From Mytilinidion resinicola (lineage: Eukaryota > Ascomycota > Dothideomycetes > Mytilinidiales > Mytilinidiaceae), in NCBI RefSeq assembly GCF_010093595.1, contig NW_022985443.1, positions 706,928-770,927 on the forward strand: 64,000 bases of DNA. Direction: 5' to 3'. The first letter of the stretch is position 1; every line of letters begins with the position of its first letter. Positions 10,821 to 22,014 of the stretch are shown in pieces. The notes below the pieces were generated by a model. It searched no databases. It was not told where the DNA came from and was given only the letters and a program-made list of their open reading frames with translations. The translations under genes and the position numbers were made by a program.

Positions 10821-12390
10821 TCCGACGTGAGCTGTTCCTAGGGTTGGTAGTACAGCGATCGGTGATGCTATAAGGAAGATGCGTTGAGGTTGGTGGATGC
10901 AGGATACACGAACAGTGGGTGGTGGATGCGGTTGTGGGACTAGCGCGGTGTTGCAGGTGTGATGAAGACTTGAGGTACTTTTGCAGGCGAGCGAGATAAA
11001 GTACCTGTCAGCCCGGGTGAATTCATCTGTTTTGGTGATTGTCACGTGTTTCACGTGATGCACTGTCGCCTCTCTATCTAGGGTGCAAGCGACATTGTTC
11101 TGGTATATTGTAACCGTTAGTCGGGCACTACAAGAGTTTTGCAGAGTCATTGTAAGAATTGTTTAGCGATATTGTAAAATCGATTGACTAGCGCAATATG
11201 TTGCCTTTGCAGGCATCTTCTCTAGACCTTTTCAGATACTACATCGCTTGAATCTATACTCCTACATCTAGCAAATATTCAAGGTTGTACCATCCAGGCC
11301 ATAAGTTAGGATATTTGCACCCATACCTTCGTGATAGCATATATTACCAAAGCTAATACTATAAGCATATCCATCAAAGTGCATTAGTTGGAGTAAGGGG
11401 GGATGTCCACTTCGTGTAATCCAGTGAGTGTCAGGCACCACCTGATTGAATAATGGAAGTCTTACTGCAGCTACATTTCCCTCTCCCGGTTACATGCACT
11501 GTGTCGAAGATCATCAATATACAATGCATTGCGCACAATGCCTGCAGTTGTTACGTGACGTCGAGCTCAATTTCATCACTTTCGCGGCTCTAGGCGCGGT
11601 AGAGCATGCCAACGGCTATGTGTGACTGTGCATAGAGTCAACGAACCTAGGAAAAGACAGGTTGTAGAGACTGCTATGTTGATGGGCGAGCCGCCTCTCT
11701 GCTGGCTGTATATAAGGAACGAAGGCAGAAGGACGGAATAAGGATGAGCGAGGTATTCAAGACATTGCGTAGGAGAGAATGGAAATAGAGGATAACGAAG
11801 GTCTGATTTGCTTGTTGCTCCATGCATTCCATGAGCAAAGGTATCAGAGCGAGCTTGACAATCAAGCAGCTGGGTTATTTGTGACATCGTTTTTGGGATT
11901 GAGAGTATGAGCTTAGGCATGCCTATGAACACTCTTTCCAGGTATTCTAATCAACATAGAATCACCATACCTACGTTTAAGAGCCCCTCGTGCTGCCTGG
12001 GTATATAAGTCCATATTTATGGGCTCCTCAGACCCTACCTACCCTCCCGAGAAATCATGTTAGTCACGCTCAATTATTGATACGTTATGTACGAAGGAGC
12101 TCAGAATTATATCTAACATGATTGATTCGATTATCTAGTTGCCCGCCCGCAACATCTAGGGTATTATCGAGCAGTAAGTACAGCTGCTAAACCTCTAGTC
12201 CAAACCTCTATTGTATCTATAAACAATCCCGCCCAACCAAAGCTCCCTCTTGACCGATATAATGGGAGACGGATAAGAAGAACAAGAAAAGAAAGAGAAG
12301 TAGCTCGTGCCTCCAAACAGCAAAAGAAGCTCAAATTCATAAGCCTATCACCTTCAATCACTCCGTAGGAATATCAAGCATTTCCCTAAC
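10821..12390. other. Promoter of copy B and AT-rich intergenic stretch
   Basis: Bases 10821-11060 are the promoter of copy B with the CACGTG doublet. From 11160 to 12390 the sequence is AT-rich, has only short open frames without credible starts or splice joins, and I see no gene or repeat that can be named. Confidence 0.4.
11041..11059. promoter_or_regulatory. CACGTG doublet upstream of copy B
   Basis: The same 19-mer GTCACGTGTTTCACGTGAT as upstream of copy A, here about 220-240 bp before the ATG of copy B. A GAGATAAAG stretch lies between it and the ATG. The identity extends little beyond the element itself, which suggests that it is held by selection rather than by recency alone. Confidence 0.65.
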
Positions 12391-14940
12391 TCAAAAAAAT
12401 CGAGACTTCGACGGCAGGTACGAACCTGTAGGAGGCAGGGCGCCCCATGCAGTCGATAGAGCCAATGGAGCCTGCTGGAGAAATGAGCTGGCTGGTCCCG
12501 CGAACCTCACCCCACCAGTTCGTCCGCTTCCAGTGGTGGAAGGTTGTCCACCGTCAATAGGTGCTGCGCATGCAGTGCCGAGGTGGCCAGCACGCTCGGT
12601 ATGGAAGGGTCGTAGGCGTTCGTTAGCGATGGAGGCAGGGCGCATCGTTCTAATGGTAGTCTTAAAAGGGTCGAACGAGAAGGTATTATAGGTCGCGGTG
12701 TGGCGGGTGGTGTTGAAGCTCATGGCGTAGCCCTCATCTGGGACAGGATCCGCAATCAGGTCAGCAGCCACAGGGCGCTCAGCCTTAATCTCAGTTGCAT
12801 AAGAGGCGCGGAAAGGGTCAAAAATAGTGTCCTCCGGGCGAATGTTGTTTCCGATAGTGGTGCGGACGATTTCGGAAGCCATAGAAAAGTCCTCTTCTGC
12901 CACTGAGTCTGCGTTGAGGTCGGCAAGCGCAGCCTGTGGTTGATGATCATTCTTCGTAAAGAAGGGGACAACTGGGGTGGAGTTATGGATCGAGGGGCTG
13001 TATGGGCACTCTGGCTCCTCGACGATGGTTGTAAGGACTGGAGCTGAAGCCAAGGCCTGATTGGACCTAAGCGTCTTGTAATCGGAGTGCGGCGAGACCG
13101 AGGGGCTTGAAGCGTAGGATGTAGAATAAGTAGAAGCGAGATTGTTGCGGCTCATGGAGCAATTGCCAGTATTGGCATGAACGATGCTTCTACTCGTTAT
13201 GAGGTCGGCGGGAGCCTCGTGCTTCTCGGACTGGGAATCGGTGTCCTGAGGCACGGGAGCCGGAGTCTCGTGCTGAGTGATGTTGGGCTGAATGACATCG
13301 GGAAAAGTGACAGAGACAGACAAGTCTGAGTTCTCTGGCGTTTCCTTGATAGTTTTTCCAACATCCTCTGCAATTTCTTCTTCTGGTTCAGCATCTGCTA
13401 CCTTGCCTTCTTCCGATGTGAGGCTGGTAGTGTCATTTTCATAACCGGTCATTTCGTCCTCCGAATCGGTGTCCGAACCCATAGCCATGCCAATATATTC
13501 AGCCACAATCGGCAGATTACCGAAGATGAGACTGCCTCCATCGGCGGGTCGTGGTGCCGCGTTGAAGATCAGGCCAGTTTTGGACGATCCACCAATATCC
13601 CTCTGGCGAAGCTGCTCCCACAGCTCCGCGATCATCTCTTCTTGTTTGCCCTTCTCCTGGCTCATTTTCGAAAGTTGTTCGTTCTGTTCGAAAAGTTGCA
13701 GGCGAAGGTCGCGTACCTCCGCGCCCCTCTGGAACAGTTGTTCACGGTATTTCGTCACCACTTTGACGATGCCTTCTTTCTTCTCCGCGAACGTTAACTC
13801 GCCCACGGACATTTTGCCGTCTTTTTCCGAGTAATAGCCCTCCTCAAGGTTATGTTTGAGGTTGGCAACCTGGTCCTCAAGCTCGATTGAATTCTTCAAA
13901 TGTCGTTCGGCGTGTTTGAAGAACTTATGCGCCTTCTTGCGCTGTTTGTCTCGCTCGGCCTCTAGTACTGGGCATCGTGAGCAAACTAGGGGCGGTTGTG
14001 CTTCTGGTTCCTTTTCGATGACTTTAGGAGGGTCATAGATAGGGGCTGAGGAGTTGGAACCAGACTGCTGGGAGTGTGGCGGTGTAGCACCAACAAGGCC
14101 CATCAGTCGGAGTTCGTCCTCAGATTTAGGCTGAAGCCAGTCAACGGAGTAGATATAGTGGGCGGTTTTGATTGCTGGAGGGCTTGAGCTTGAGCTACCT
14201 ATACAACCATAGATTAGAGAGACTGGATTGAGCTGATGTAGGTCGTGTTGCTTACCTTGTCGTACATCAGACCGAGAGGTCTCCAAATCCAAGACATCTA
14301 TGCACTGTTCCCCCTCCGGTAAATGGCCGTACGAAGGAGGTGTAGTTGCCGAGGATGGCGTAGATTTTGGTGAACTCGAGCCAGAGCTGGCATGCGGTGT
14401 GGACTCCGGCGTGGTTGTACCAGTGAAGACACCATTTTGAGCGCTAACGGCGGAGAAATATTCGTCAACACCTGTGTTTGATGTTAGATTCATTTGAAAT
14501 TGAGTAGCGGAAGGGTCCTTACGCTTTGAGACTGCATCCTTGACGTATTTCTCCACCGTGAAACCAAGACCTTGGAATACGGCGGGAGGCAAAATGTCTG
14601 ACATGCTAATGGCTGGATTGGGCTGAGAGCGATGGGCTGTAGTCTGTAAGCCAATGCAACAACCAAGATGTTGTCGCTGGGTGGCGGACTGACCATCAGC
14701 TCTAGCGGGGGAAACAGCTGTATCAGAAGAGTTGGCTAAACTCTCCGTCTGCGCTGACTCTTCCGCGCTTTGCGATGTACTGTTCATTGGCACGTCCGTA
14801 TGGGATTGATGGTAAGTAGGTAATTCTCGGCCCAAAACCTTCGCCTGCTTTGGTCGTGGAGGGCGCATGTTATGACGCTCTGACATGGAGACGTCGTGGG
14901 GAAACCCAGGTGGAATGGTTGAAGAAGAGCCAGAGGGCAT
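12391..14940 (-). CDS. Group I coiled-coil protein, copy C
   Basis: Four exons (14940-14694, 14636-14523, 14471-14256, 14198-12391) give 794 aa. The N-terminus is Ser/Thr/Pro-rich. The coiled-coil core starts after CSRCPVLEAERDKQRKK, continues through HAERHLKNSIELEDQVANL and EQNEQLSKMSQEKGKQEEM, and ends at ELWEQLRQRD. A long acidic region follows (SDTDSEDEMTGYENDTTSL). The tail AWGALPPTGSYLPSK recalls the Trp-Pro-Tyr-Pro endings of copies A and B. Introns 1 and 3 are each 57 nt. Intron 1 is still similar in sequence to intron 1 of copy B, and intron 3 matches the 57-nt intron of A and B in length and position. Function unknown. Confidence 0.75.
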   Translation of the reverse strand: MPSGSSSTIPPGFPHDVSMSERHNMRPPRPKQAKVLGRELPTYHQSHTDVPMNSTSQSAEESAQTESLANSSDTAVSPARADGQSATQRQHLGCCIGLQTTAHRSQPNPAISMSDILPPAVFQGLGFTVEKYVKDAVSKRKDPSATQFQMNLTSNTGVDEYFSAVSAQNGVFTGTTTPESTPHASSGSSSPKSTPSSATTPPSYGHLPEGEQCIDVLDLETSRSDVRQGKQHDLHQLNPVSLIYGCIGSSSSSPPAIKTAHYIYSVDWLQPKSEDELRLMGLVGATPPHSQQSGSNSSAPIYDPPKVIEKEPEAQPPLVCSRCPVLEAERDKQRKKAHKFFKHAERHLKNSIELEDQVANLKHNLEEGYYSEKDGKMSVGELTFAEKKEGIVKVVTKYREQLFQRGAEVRDLRLQLFEQNEQLSKMSQEKGKQEEMIAELWEQLRQRDIGGSSKTGLIFNAAPRPADGGSLIFGNLPIVAEYIGMAMGSDTDSEDEMTGYENDTTSLTSEEGKVADAEPEEEIAEDVGKTIKETPENSDLSVSVTFPDVIQPNITQHETPAPVPQDTDSQSEKHEAPADLITSRSIVHANTGNCSMSRNNLASTYSTSYASSPSVSPHSDYKTLRSNQALASAPVLTTIVEEPECPYSPSIHNSTPVVPFFTKNDHQPQAALADLNADSVAEEDFSMASEIVRTTIGNNIRPEDTIFDPFRASYATEIKAERPVAADLIADPVPDEGYAMSFNTTRHTATYNTFSFDPFKTTIRTMRPASIANERLRPFHTERAGHLGTACAAPIDGGQPSTTGSGRTGGVRFAGPASSFLQQAPLALSTAWGALPPTGSYLPSKSRFF

Positions 14941-15807
14941 CTCAAGAACGAAGATGATCTTGCCGGTGGATTAGGACAACAGAGGCGGTGGGGGTGGTGC
15001 TGGGTGTGTTGTCTGGGTGTGATGAATTTCCGAGGTTCTGCACTGGGCGCGAGATTTTTATCCCCTCTGCCGGGCTAGATTCAGTAATTCACCTGTGTTG
15101 ATACCCTTCACGTGGCGTCACGTGTGGTATATCTGCTCTTTCCTAGTCCGCCTGCAGCCACACGCCGCGCGGGCTATACCTAGGTAGCTGATGCATTGTG
15201 TATCCACATTAACGATACTCATACCTTCAACTAAGCGAGTCTCGATGTGATTACACACGCTGTCACCAGTATGGTGGTAATATTGGGAACTTATGGGTTA
15301 TATGGGATAGAGCGGAAACCATGACTGGAAGATGTCGGAGGACATAAGCAGTTGTTGCGTCCATAAAATGAGAACTAGAACTACGATCTCTAACAAACGG
15401 AATATATTGAGGCATCTTCTGATGGTATCCCAAATCCTACTATCGTAGTACTCGGTGATATAGTTTTTCTAGCTCTGTAGCATAGCTGGAGGTCTTCAAA
15501 CACTGTTATATGCCGCCAATGGTACTGGCAAATATGCTTGATCTCAGAGCTGCGCTATCTGATATGCCATGCCACCTACTTCCAATAGATCAAGACGCCA
15601 CAAATATCACCACCCAGAAGGCAAGAGAGCAAACAATCACGTCACTAATCAAGACTCACGAAGACAGGATACCGAGTCGTGTATGCGGAAACTAGAGCAC
15701 TCATGCTAGCAATGTAGATGAAACGTTTTGAATATGAATCTAATATTTTAGAAGCGCTTCAACCGACTGCAGACCTGTTCAAACCTTGCCAACAGAGAAC
15801 CTGATCT
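14941..15807. other. Promoter of copy C and 3' flank of copy D
   Basis: The first 190 bases form the copy C promoter, with TTTTTATCC near 15053-15061 and the CACGTG pair. The remainder to 15807 is AT-rich and has no supportable gene. Confidence 0.4.
15109..15124. promoter_or_regulatory. CACGTG pair upstream of copy C
   Basis: Two CACGTG palindromes at 15109-15114 and 15119-15124 sit about 170-185 bp upstream of the copy C ATG, again as a close pair but with a different spacer (GCGT) from copies A and B. Confidence 0.6.
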
Positions 15808-17923
15808 CTAGAGCTCCTGCCTATCGCTCTCTTCCCCCTCTTCAGCAGCCTCCCTATTTCCGGGGTCCTCAGCCTCCTCGACATCACCTTCTTCCTCCGG
15901 GTGCTCCTCCTGGGCTGTCCCATCCCCCTCCGTCATTTCAGACGTTTCGCAGACTTTTTTATAATTTATCTGCTCATAGTCCTTATACAACGCAGGGTTG
16001 GCGATTTTAGATACGGCCAGCTCCATTCGGCGCAAGGTCTCATCGAGGTACTTGACAACCTCTTCTGTCGAATGCCGTTGGTTAGGCTTATGCCCCCCTG
16101 AGAGTATCTCACTCGCAAGGCGCTCTTTGTTGCTGTGCAGAAGTCGCAGGTGTTCCCGCACGCGTTCAGCTTCCTTTAGGTCTTCTCTTATGTCGTCGGC
16201 GTCCTGACAATAGCCAATTCCGCTCCGCAGGGCTAACGGGTCATCGAAATCATCGGAACCACCGTTTGGATCTGGGTCGTCGCCCGGGTCATGCGATGGA
16301 GTGGACGGGAATCCGAGTCCGAATTGAATGAACGTCGATACCGGCGCGGCAGCCTTCTCGTCAATCTCCTTTAGGTAGTCGACTGTGTCGCGCTTATCCT
16401 TTTCCTCCGCCAGTGTGTTCTGCATGTAATCGGAGTCTGGGCCAAGCTCTTCCTTAGCGACGTCGAGGAAGCCTAGGAAATCATCCACGAACTGTTTCCA
16501 CAGCTCCGCCTCCTCCGTCTTTTGTTCGAGTTGCTCGTTCCTATCCGCCAACAATGTGCGGTACACGCGGGTCTCGCATGCGGAAAGCATCAACACGTTC
16601 AGCGCCTCCGCCGAGCTTTCACTGAACATCTCAGTTTGGGCGTTGGCCTGATGGATGATGTGGTGCTTCTCGTGAACGGACTGCTCGTAATCTTTGGCGA
16701 ACTTGTCGCGCGCCTTTTCGCAATGACCAAGCTGCTTCTTAAGCTCGTCGTTTTCCTTCTTCAGCTCGTCTTTCTCCTTCCTTAGCCGAGAGTAGTGGCC
16801 TCTCAGCTCGCGTAGCCCGATGGGAGCTCCCGGCTTCGGCAACTTTACGAACCTGGCGTGGAGTGCGTCCTCCTGCTCCTCTTCAATTGCCTTGACTCGC
16901 AAAGTTTCCTCAGATTTGCTCTTGGCGACGAGCGCGCCGCGAGTCTCCTTCAAGGCTTCGATAAAGCGATCTTGTAGACTTTCGTACTTGGCTTGGGTGA
17001 CCAGCGCAGCGCTTGCCTCCTTCTTCGCCTTATCAAACTCCTCTTGAAAAGTGTCGCACTCGTTGCATGAGGGGCCAGTATGAGGATTATCAGAGCTGAT
17101 CGAAGATGGAGGGGTCTCGATGGTAGGACGAGGGCGAACATTGCCAATACCGATGATAGATGGATCAATAGACCTGTCGAGGGTAGATTTCGACGCTGAC
17201 ATTGAGCTGGCCTGATGTATAACCGGTGAGCTGCGACGGGATACTGAACTCCATGAGCCCAGACTCGAAGCGCTCGACGCCGTATCGCTACTATGGCCTG
17301 GCGAAACCGGTCGAGATTGAATCGAAGACGGTCTGGTCGTAGAGCTCGAGTGGGGCCACTGATGGAAGCCGCTGTCGGAGACTGTTTTATTCAAATTCCA
17401 GAGGGAGAGGGGCCGATTGGGGGATGGGGAGGAGGAGGCTGCGCTCGCACGCAGCTGGTGACCAAGTCGGACTTCAAGCTTCTCGGGTGGTAAGGGAACG
17501 CTTGCACGCAGCTGGCGAAGAAGTCGATCCTCAAGCTTCTCGGGAGTTGGAGTGACGCTCGCTCTGAGTTGGCGGCGAACTCGTGACTCTAAAGACTCTC
17601 CTAGCTTTCGTTAGTCCTACAGATGGTGAAGTTAGTAAGGAGAATGACTTACCGACACCGAGCATTGCTTTCAATCGCTCGGTAGGGTCCTTGGATGTGA
17701 CTGATGGCAACTGAACCTCGGTCGGGTGGCAAGGGGCGCGTGAATCAACCATGGCGCGGTGGACGATGACCTGGCTACTGTAGAAAGGAGGCATCAAGAC
17801 GTTCGGGTCTGAAGACAGTGCTGGTATATCTGCGAATCGAAGACGAGGTCCAGAAGCTGTGGTGGTTGGGCAAGTACTATTGATCGCGTCGCGGAGGTTA
17901 TAGTCGTTGGAAAAGGGACGCAT
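15808..17923 (-). CDS. Group I coiled-coil protein, copy D
   Basis: Two exons (17923-17653, 17600-15808) give 687 aa. The ATG at 17921-17923 is the first in frame. The acceptor at GCTAG (17601) is chosen over an earlier one because it restores the long frame. Directly after it come three 19-residue repeats of the form E-x-L-E-x-R-x-x-x-Q-L-R-A-S. Then follow a Ser-rich stretch, CNECDTFQEEFDKAKKE, and a coiled coil of about 250 residues (SRLRKEKDELKKENDELKKQ, then NEQLEQKTEEAELWKQF, close to NEQLSKM...ELWEQL of copy C). The C-terminus is strongly acidic (EEHPEEEGDVEEAEDP). Only one 52-nt intron is seen. Function unknown. Confidence 0.72.
17428..17598 (-). repeat. Three 57-bp coding repeats in copy D
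   Basis: Three head-to-tail 57-bp units at 17598-17542, 17541-17485 and 17484-17428 encode 19-residue repeats beginning ESLESRVRRQLRAS, EKLEDRLLRQLRAS and EKLEVRLGHQLRAS. Units 2 and 3 are the closest pair, sharing GAGAAGCTTGA and CAGCTGCGTGC, so the expansion is recent. The repeats start right at the splice acceptor. Confidence 0.85.
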
Positions 17924-18073
17924 CAAGAAGTTGGATCCTAGAACAGCTGCTGATCGGAATGGTGGTCGGGCTATAAGGTTCCCAGATGTGGGTGTGTCGA
18001 TGACGATGAAAGCTCTGGCTCGTCAGGTCGGCGGGGGAAATTTATACTGGATGCCCGCTCCGAAATTTTTCAC

Positions 18074-18176
18074 CACGTGACGGGCACGTAGCTCTGGAGG
18101 GAGCGCGAGCTCCGGTACTGGGCGTGTTGCTGCCGCAAGTAAACGGTGAATGCCAAGCGGTTGCACGTGACGTCAC
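18074..18176. promoter_or_regulatory. CACGTG sites upstream of copy D
   Basis: CACGTG palindromes at 18074-18079 (CCACGTGACGGGCACGT) and 18164-18169 (GCACGTGACGTCACG) lie about 150 and 240 bp upstream of the copy D ATG. Each is followed by a second CACG half site, and the second also holds a TGACGTCA-like core. Confidence 0.55.
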
Positions 18177-18751
18177 GACCTGGGAAAATCTCTCTCGCCA
18201 AACACTGCTTAACCCTTCCTCACCCTTCTCCTATTTCCGCTTTATCAAGCAACCTAACGGATTCAAGAAAGTGGTGTGAGGGACTGGGCTGTGCGACGTC
18301 GGTGCCAGTTCCAAGATGTATTTATTTGCGTTTGCTTTTCGTGCTTCGTCTCCGGACCTCCCGCGTGGGACCCTCAATTTTGAATATGGTTGGTGTTGCT
18401 ATCCTCGTATACAGCTTTCGATTGAAATTATCATAATCATCTGCGTGGCTCTGCAATGTGGTTTATTCTCTGTTGTTCATGATTTATATCGCTATCGACT
18501 TTTGCCATTGATGGTTGTTAAGTTGATGTGGCAATGAGGAGGATCTTTCAATGTGTAGGTCGAGCGTTACTTCACTATATAAATGTGCTTTCAGAATCAT
18601 CGCGATCGAGTGTACTTCCAACACCACTGACATTAACGGCAGACAGCGAGGTTTTCGCAGCAGCCACTCAATACGCACCATTGCTGGGTTCTTGGTCGTA
18701 TTTTGATCTGAAATCCAGATGACTTGCACCACGTACATTTCTTATTACCGC

Positions 18752-18865
18752 GTGTTGGTTTGCAGGCCGTAGCATTCGAACATTGATAGAACGCGACTTC
18801 ATGTACATGAAAGCGCCCTGTTTGCTACAAGCATTGATTGCTGTACGTGATTGTCATAATCCCAC
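18752..18865 (+). repeat. Diverged intergenic duplication, copy 1
   Basis: This stretch and 27185-27300 share the order GTTG-TTTG, GCAGG/AGG-CGTAGCAT, GAACGCGA, TTCATGAAA, GCCCTGTTTGCTAC, TGATTG and ATAATCC with small indels. Each lies several hundred bases upstream of an array gene (copy D here, group II copy F there), which supports block duplication rather than gene-only duplication. Confidence 0.6.
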
Positions 18866-19672
18866 AGTTTCGAACCTGGAAAATCTTGCTCGAAAAGTTT
18901 GACGGTCCTAGACGGCCCTGGAACGTTCGCTCTGTATCGCGTTTGAATGGGAGATAGAAGGTGACAATTTCCAAGCGCAACGAAATTCTGGAATACTGTA
19001 GCTATCCACGTATTATGTAGGCACGCCGATGGGCTTTTTGATCAGTAGCGCGGTTTCATGTACCCTCTTCGTTGGTAATTTTCTCGAGATTCCTCATCAT
19101 TGGATCTTCTTCTGGTAGAAATAGAGCGTGCTGTAGATTGAAGGAAGAAGCAGATAAGACTACCTTCGACATCTAGTCATACCGTAATGTCTTACATTGA
19201 ATCGCAATGCATGAAAATTTCCTCATTAACAAGCGAAAAGTGGGGGTCTGAAATGGGGTCTTCATGCGTCTGGTGTATGTGAACGATGGCTGATTTACCA
19301 TTTCGAGGTAATATTTTGGGGAAAGAAATGGGAGTTCAAAAATGCATTCATATATATGTAGGTAGCACCACAGCACGATATGGTAAAGATCCTGTGAACG
19401 GGATATATAGACGATGCAGCTTAACCATCACAACAGTTCATGTTCAGAGAAGAGATATTGATGGCAATGATTCGATCTACGAAAAGCCGAAGTCTAGACT
19501 ACAAGAAGAGTCCCAGAGCCTTTCCTCTTAGAAAAGCATCATAAAGCAGAGAAATGAAAGAAGGACACACGCAAGACTATTTGCTAAGCCCATCGCTTCG
19601 CTCACGAACTCATAGAAGTGAGCGCATAGTCCCCGAAGCTGCTTCCTTAGACAGTCCAAATCTACCCTATAG

Positions 19673-19768
19673 CTAATTAGGGTCACACTTCGCTCCCTTG
19701 GGCGCCCACTTGGACGTCTTCATGCTACTGCCTTTCTTTGCAATAGAATCAATCGCCTCGGAGACAGC
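19673..19768 (-). other. In-frame extension after the copy E stop
   Basis: Directly after the TAA the same frame reads AVSEAIDSIAKKGSSMKTSK then WAPKGAKCDPN before TAG at 19673-19675. The composition (Lys/Ser, an amphipathic start) is protein-like rather than 3'-UTR-like. No GT donor within about 150 nt upstream gives a normal intron that would skip the stop. It may be readthrough sequence, a recent nonsense mutation or an assembly error. Confidence 0.45.
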
Positions 19769-22014
19769 TTAGTCGCAATCTTGTTCAGAAGCACCCATCT
19801 CTTGAGCGAATCTCTCGAGTGCATGCAAAATCTTAGGCGGCTTGTCTTCATCAGCCTTAGCAGAAGCCCATCCCTTCGACTGGGACTTGGAATAATGCTG
19901 GATGTTGTTGAAGCCTCCAGATATTAGCCTCGGGGCTTGCGTAGAAGTGGTCTGCGCCTTCATGGCCGGTTGGGGAGTAGATTTGGTGGGTGGCGCCTGG
20001 CCCCGTGCCTTGGCCAACCCTGTAGAATATCTCGATTCAAGGCCTAGCTGGCCCTTGGTCTTTGTAGCAAGCTTGACGGGAACCGGCTTAACCGATGGAG
20101 CCGGGGTGGTAGTTGAGGTGTGAGCCGGGATGGGGATCGATGTCTGCTTCTCTACTGGTGGGGACCGGACAGATTGTACATTTTGGACTTGGAGATTCTT
20201 GCGGAGGTGAGGCGGGATGCTCACCCGGGAAGCGTCTTCCTCTGGCGAGGGTGGACATGTAGTGGTGAAAGGCACTGATGAAGTTTTGAGACCATGTCCA
20301 ACGTCGGTTGGGCAGACCTTCGGACTATCCGGAGAAGACTGAGAACTGGTAGTGGAGTAGTGGGTTTTTTCCTTTGCGCTTCCGTCGGTAACAGCCCCGC
20401 TTTCGCTGGTGCTGTCATTCTTGAAAGTGTTGGCCGCCTGGATACTCCCAACCTCGTGCTCGACCGGATAAGAAAGAGCTGACGTGTCTGGGGCGGCGTC
20501 ATCCGAGGTGGTGGAGATAGAAAGCTCAGAGGTTGCGGAAGAGTCACTGGGAAAAGCGAAGTCAATGGAAGTACTGAAGTTATCAACGGTGGGTATCTCA
20601 GCCTCATGCTGCTCTGGGCGACCATTATGCTCGCAAGCAACTGTATCGCGGATGTTCTGCTCGTAGAACAGGTCCGAGGAGGAGTTGGACACCTCGGTAT
20701 GCTCTTGAGCACTCCTCTTCTCCTCGGAAAAGTTCGAGTAGTCGTCCACGGTCTTATATTCTTCACTGTCACCTTCCTGAACATTCTCGTCTTCTTCAGC
20801 ATTCTCATCTTCTTCACCGTCTTCAGCCTCATCGTCGTACTCTTCGCATTCCTCAGAATCTTCACCAGAATCATCTTCAGAATCGTCGACAATCCGGTAT
20901 TGGATTCCTCCGGGTTGGAATTCCCTTTCGGGCTTACCGTCGGGACCAATTGTCAGGCGGTCAAACATACTGGTGCCTTTGGATGGTAGTGGTGCATGCT
21001 TTGCGTTGATTGAATTGTCCTCTGAAATTACCAAGCTTGGCGAAGAGAAGCGTTCGGAATCTGATGCGCGAGGCTCTGAGAGGAGAGTGTCAGGAGTATC
21101 GTTGACTGCGTCAACCTCATCGTCCTCGATTTCAGATGGTGTTTTGGACTGGGACTGCTGTTGATGAACGTGCACCTCTGAATGAGAGCTGGATGACTCG
21201 ATGATTGCGGTAGTCACAATCTCGTCAAGGATCTTCTCGATTTCTGTCTCGCTGTCCAAAGCGTTCGGGAGAAATTGGTCGATTACATCGTGCTGGCTCA
21301 CGGTCTCCTTGTTCTCCTCGTCCTCCACAGCTGCTTCCATATTATGGACCGATATCAAGGGGAGTAGTCGACGCTCCAAGTAGGCAGCATGAAGGACTTT
21401 TGCTGCATCACCAGTGGCAACGTTGACAGACTTCGCCTGCGCCTCCATTGGAGCAAACGAGGAGGCTTCTGGGTTGAGAGATAGAGTCGAACGTTGGGCC
21501 TCGTCAACCGAAGCGTCGATCTCAGGTATGGAATGGGTATCGTTAGGGACTGAACATGAGTGGATTAGTATAAGAATAGGTGACCTGGAAGTTGGTATAC
21601 GACTTACCATCCTCAGACGGGGCCTTCATTTCTTTCTCCATGTTGATCAGGAATTTCTCAATAGATCCCTGTCTGAGAGCTTTCGGGCTCAAGGGCTGAG
21701 CCTCAGCAGCAGCTGTCTGAAAGACCGATTCCAGCGGCGCTAGAGTCGACGGGGACGGATTATGTCGGAAGCGGAGTGGCTCGGCGTAAGAACGGCCAGA
21801 ACTAGTCTGTTGAGGGGATGAGCTCGATGCACCTGCCTTGTCCTCTTCGGCTGCCTGTAGCACGGCTGTTTGTGGATGATTGGCTTGGGTAAATGAACTG
21901 TTTGTCTGGGGTGATCTTACCTTGGTAAGCCAAACGTTCGAGTGCCTTGTTGAACTGACGACGCGTGTAGCGAACAAGAGCCGGAGGCAGCTTGTCGCGC
22001 GTAGTGGCAGGCAT
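19769..22014 (-). CDS. Group II acidic/Ser-rich protein, copy E
   Basis: Three exons (22014-21921, 21850-21608, 21549-19769) give 705 aa. The start MPATTRDKLPPALVRY is followed by the basic helix RYTRRQFNKALERLA, which is shared in form with copies F and H. The middle is very acidic (residues about 280-330, EEDENAEEDENVQEGDSEEY), followed by Ser/Thr-rich sequence with STSESG. Near the C-terminus SPEEDASRVSIPPHLRKN is shared with copy F, and IPPHLR resembles the Y/I-P-P-H-L-R motif of Ded1/DDX3-type proteins. The frame stops at TAA 19769-19771 but stays open for 31 more codons that look coding (see 19673-19768). No enzymatic domain is visible; the protein is probably largely disordered. Confidence 0.72.

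Larger units (their letters stand above)
17924..19672. other. Promoter of copy D and long intergenic region
   Basis: It contains the copy D promoter (AATTTATACT near 18039-18048 and CACGTG sites) and then about 1.4 kb of AT-rich sequence without a credible gene. Bases 18752-18865 have a diverged second copy at 27185-27300, listed as a repeat. Confidence 0.4.

Noticed and set aside
10821..11150. Upstream extension of copy B to 11150
   Set aside because: It would cover the CACGTG promoter doublet and begins without an ATG. The MSSSHAADG start fits the family better.
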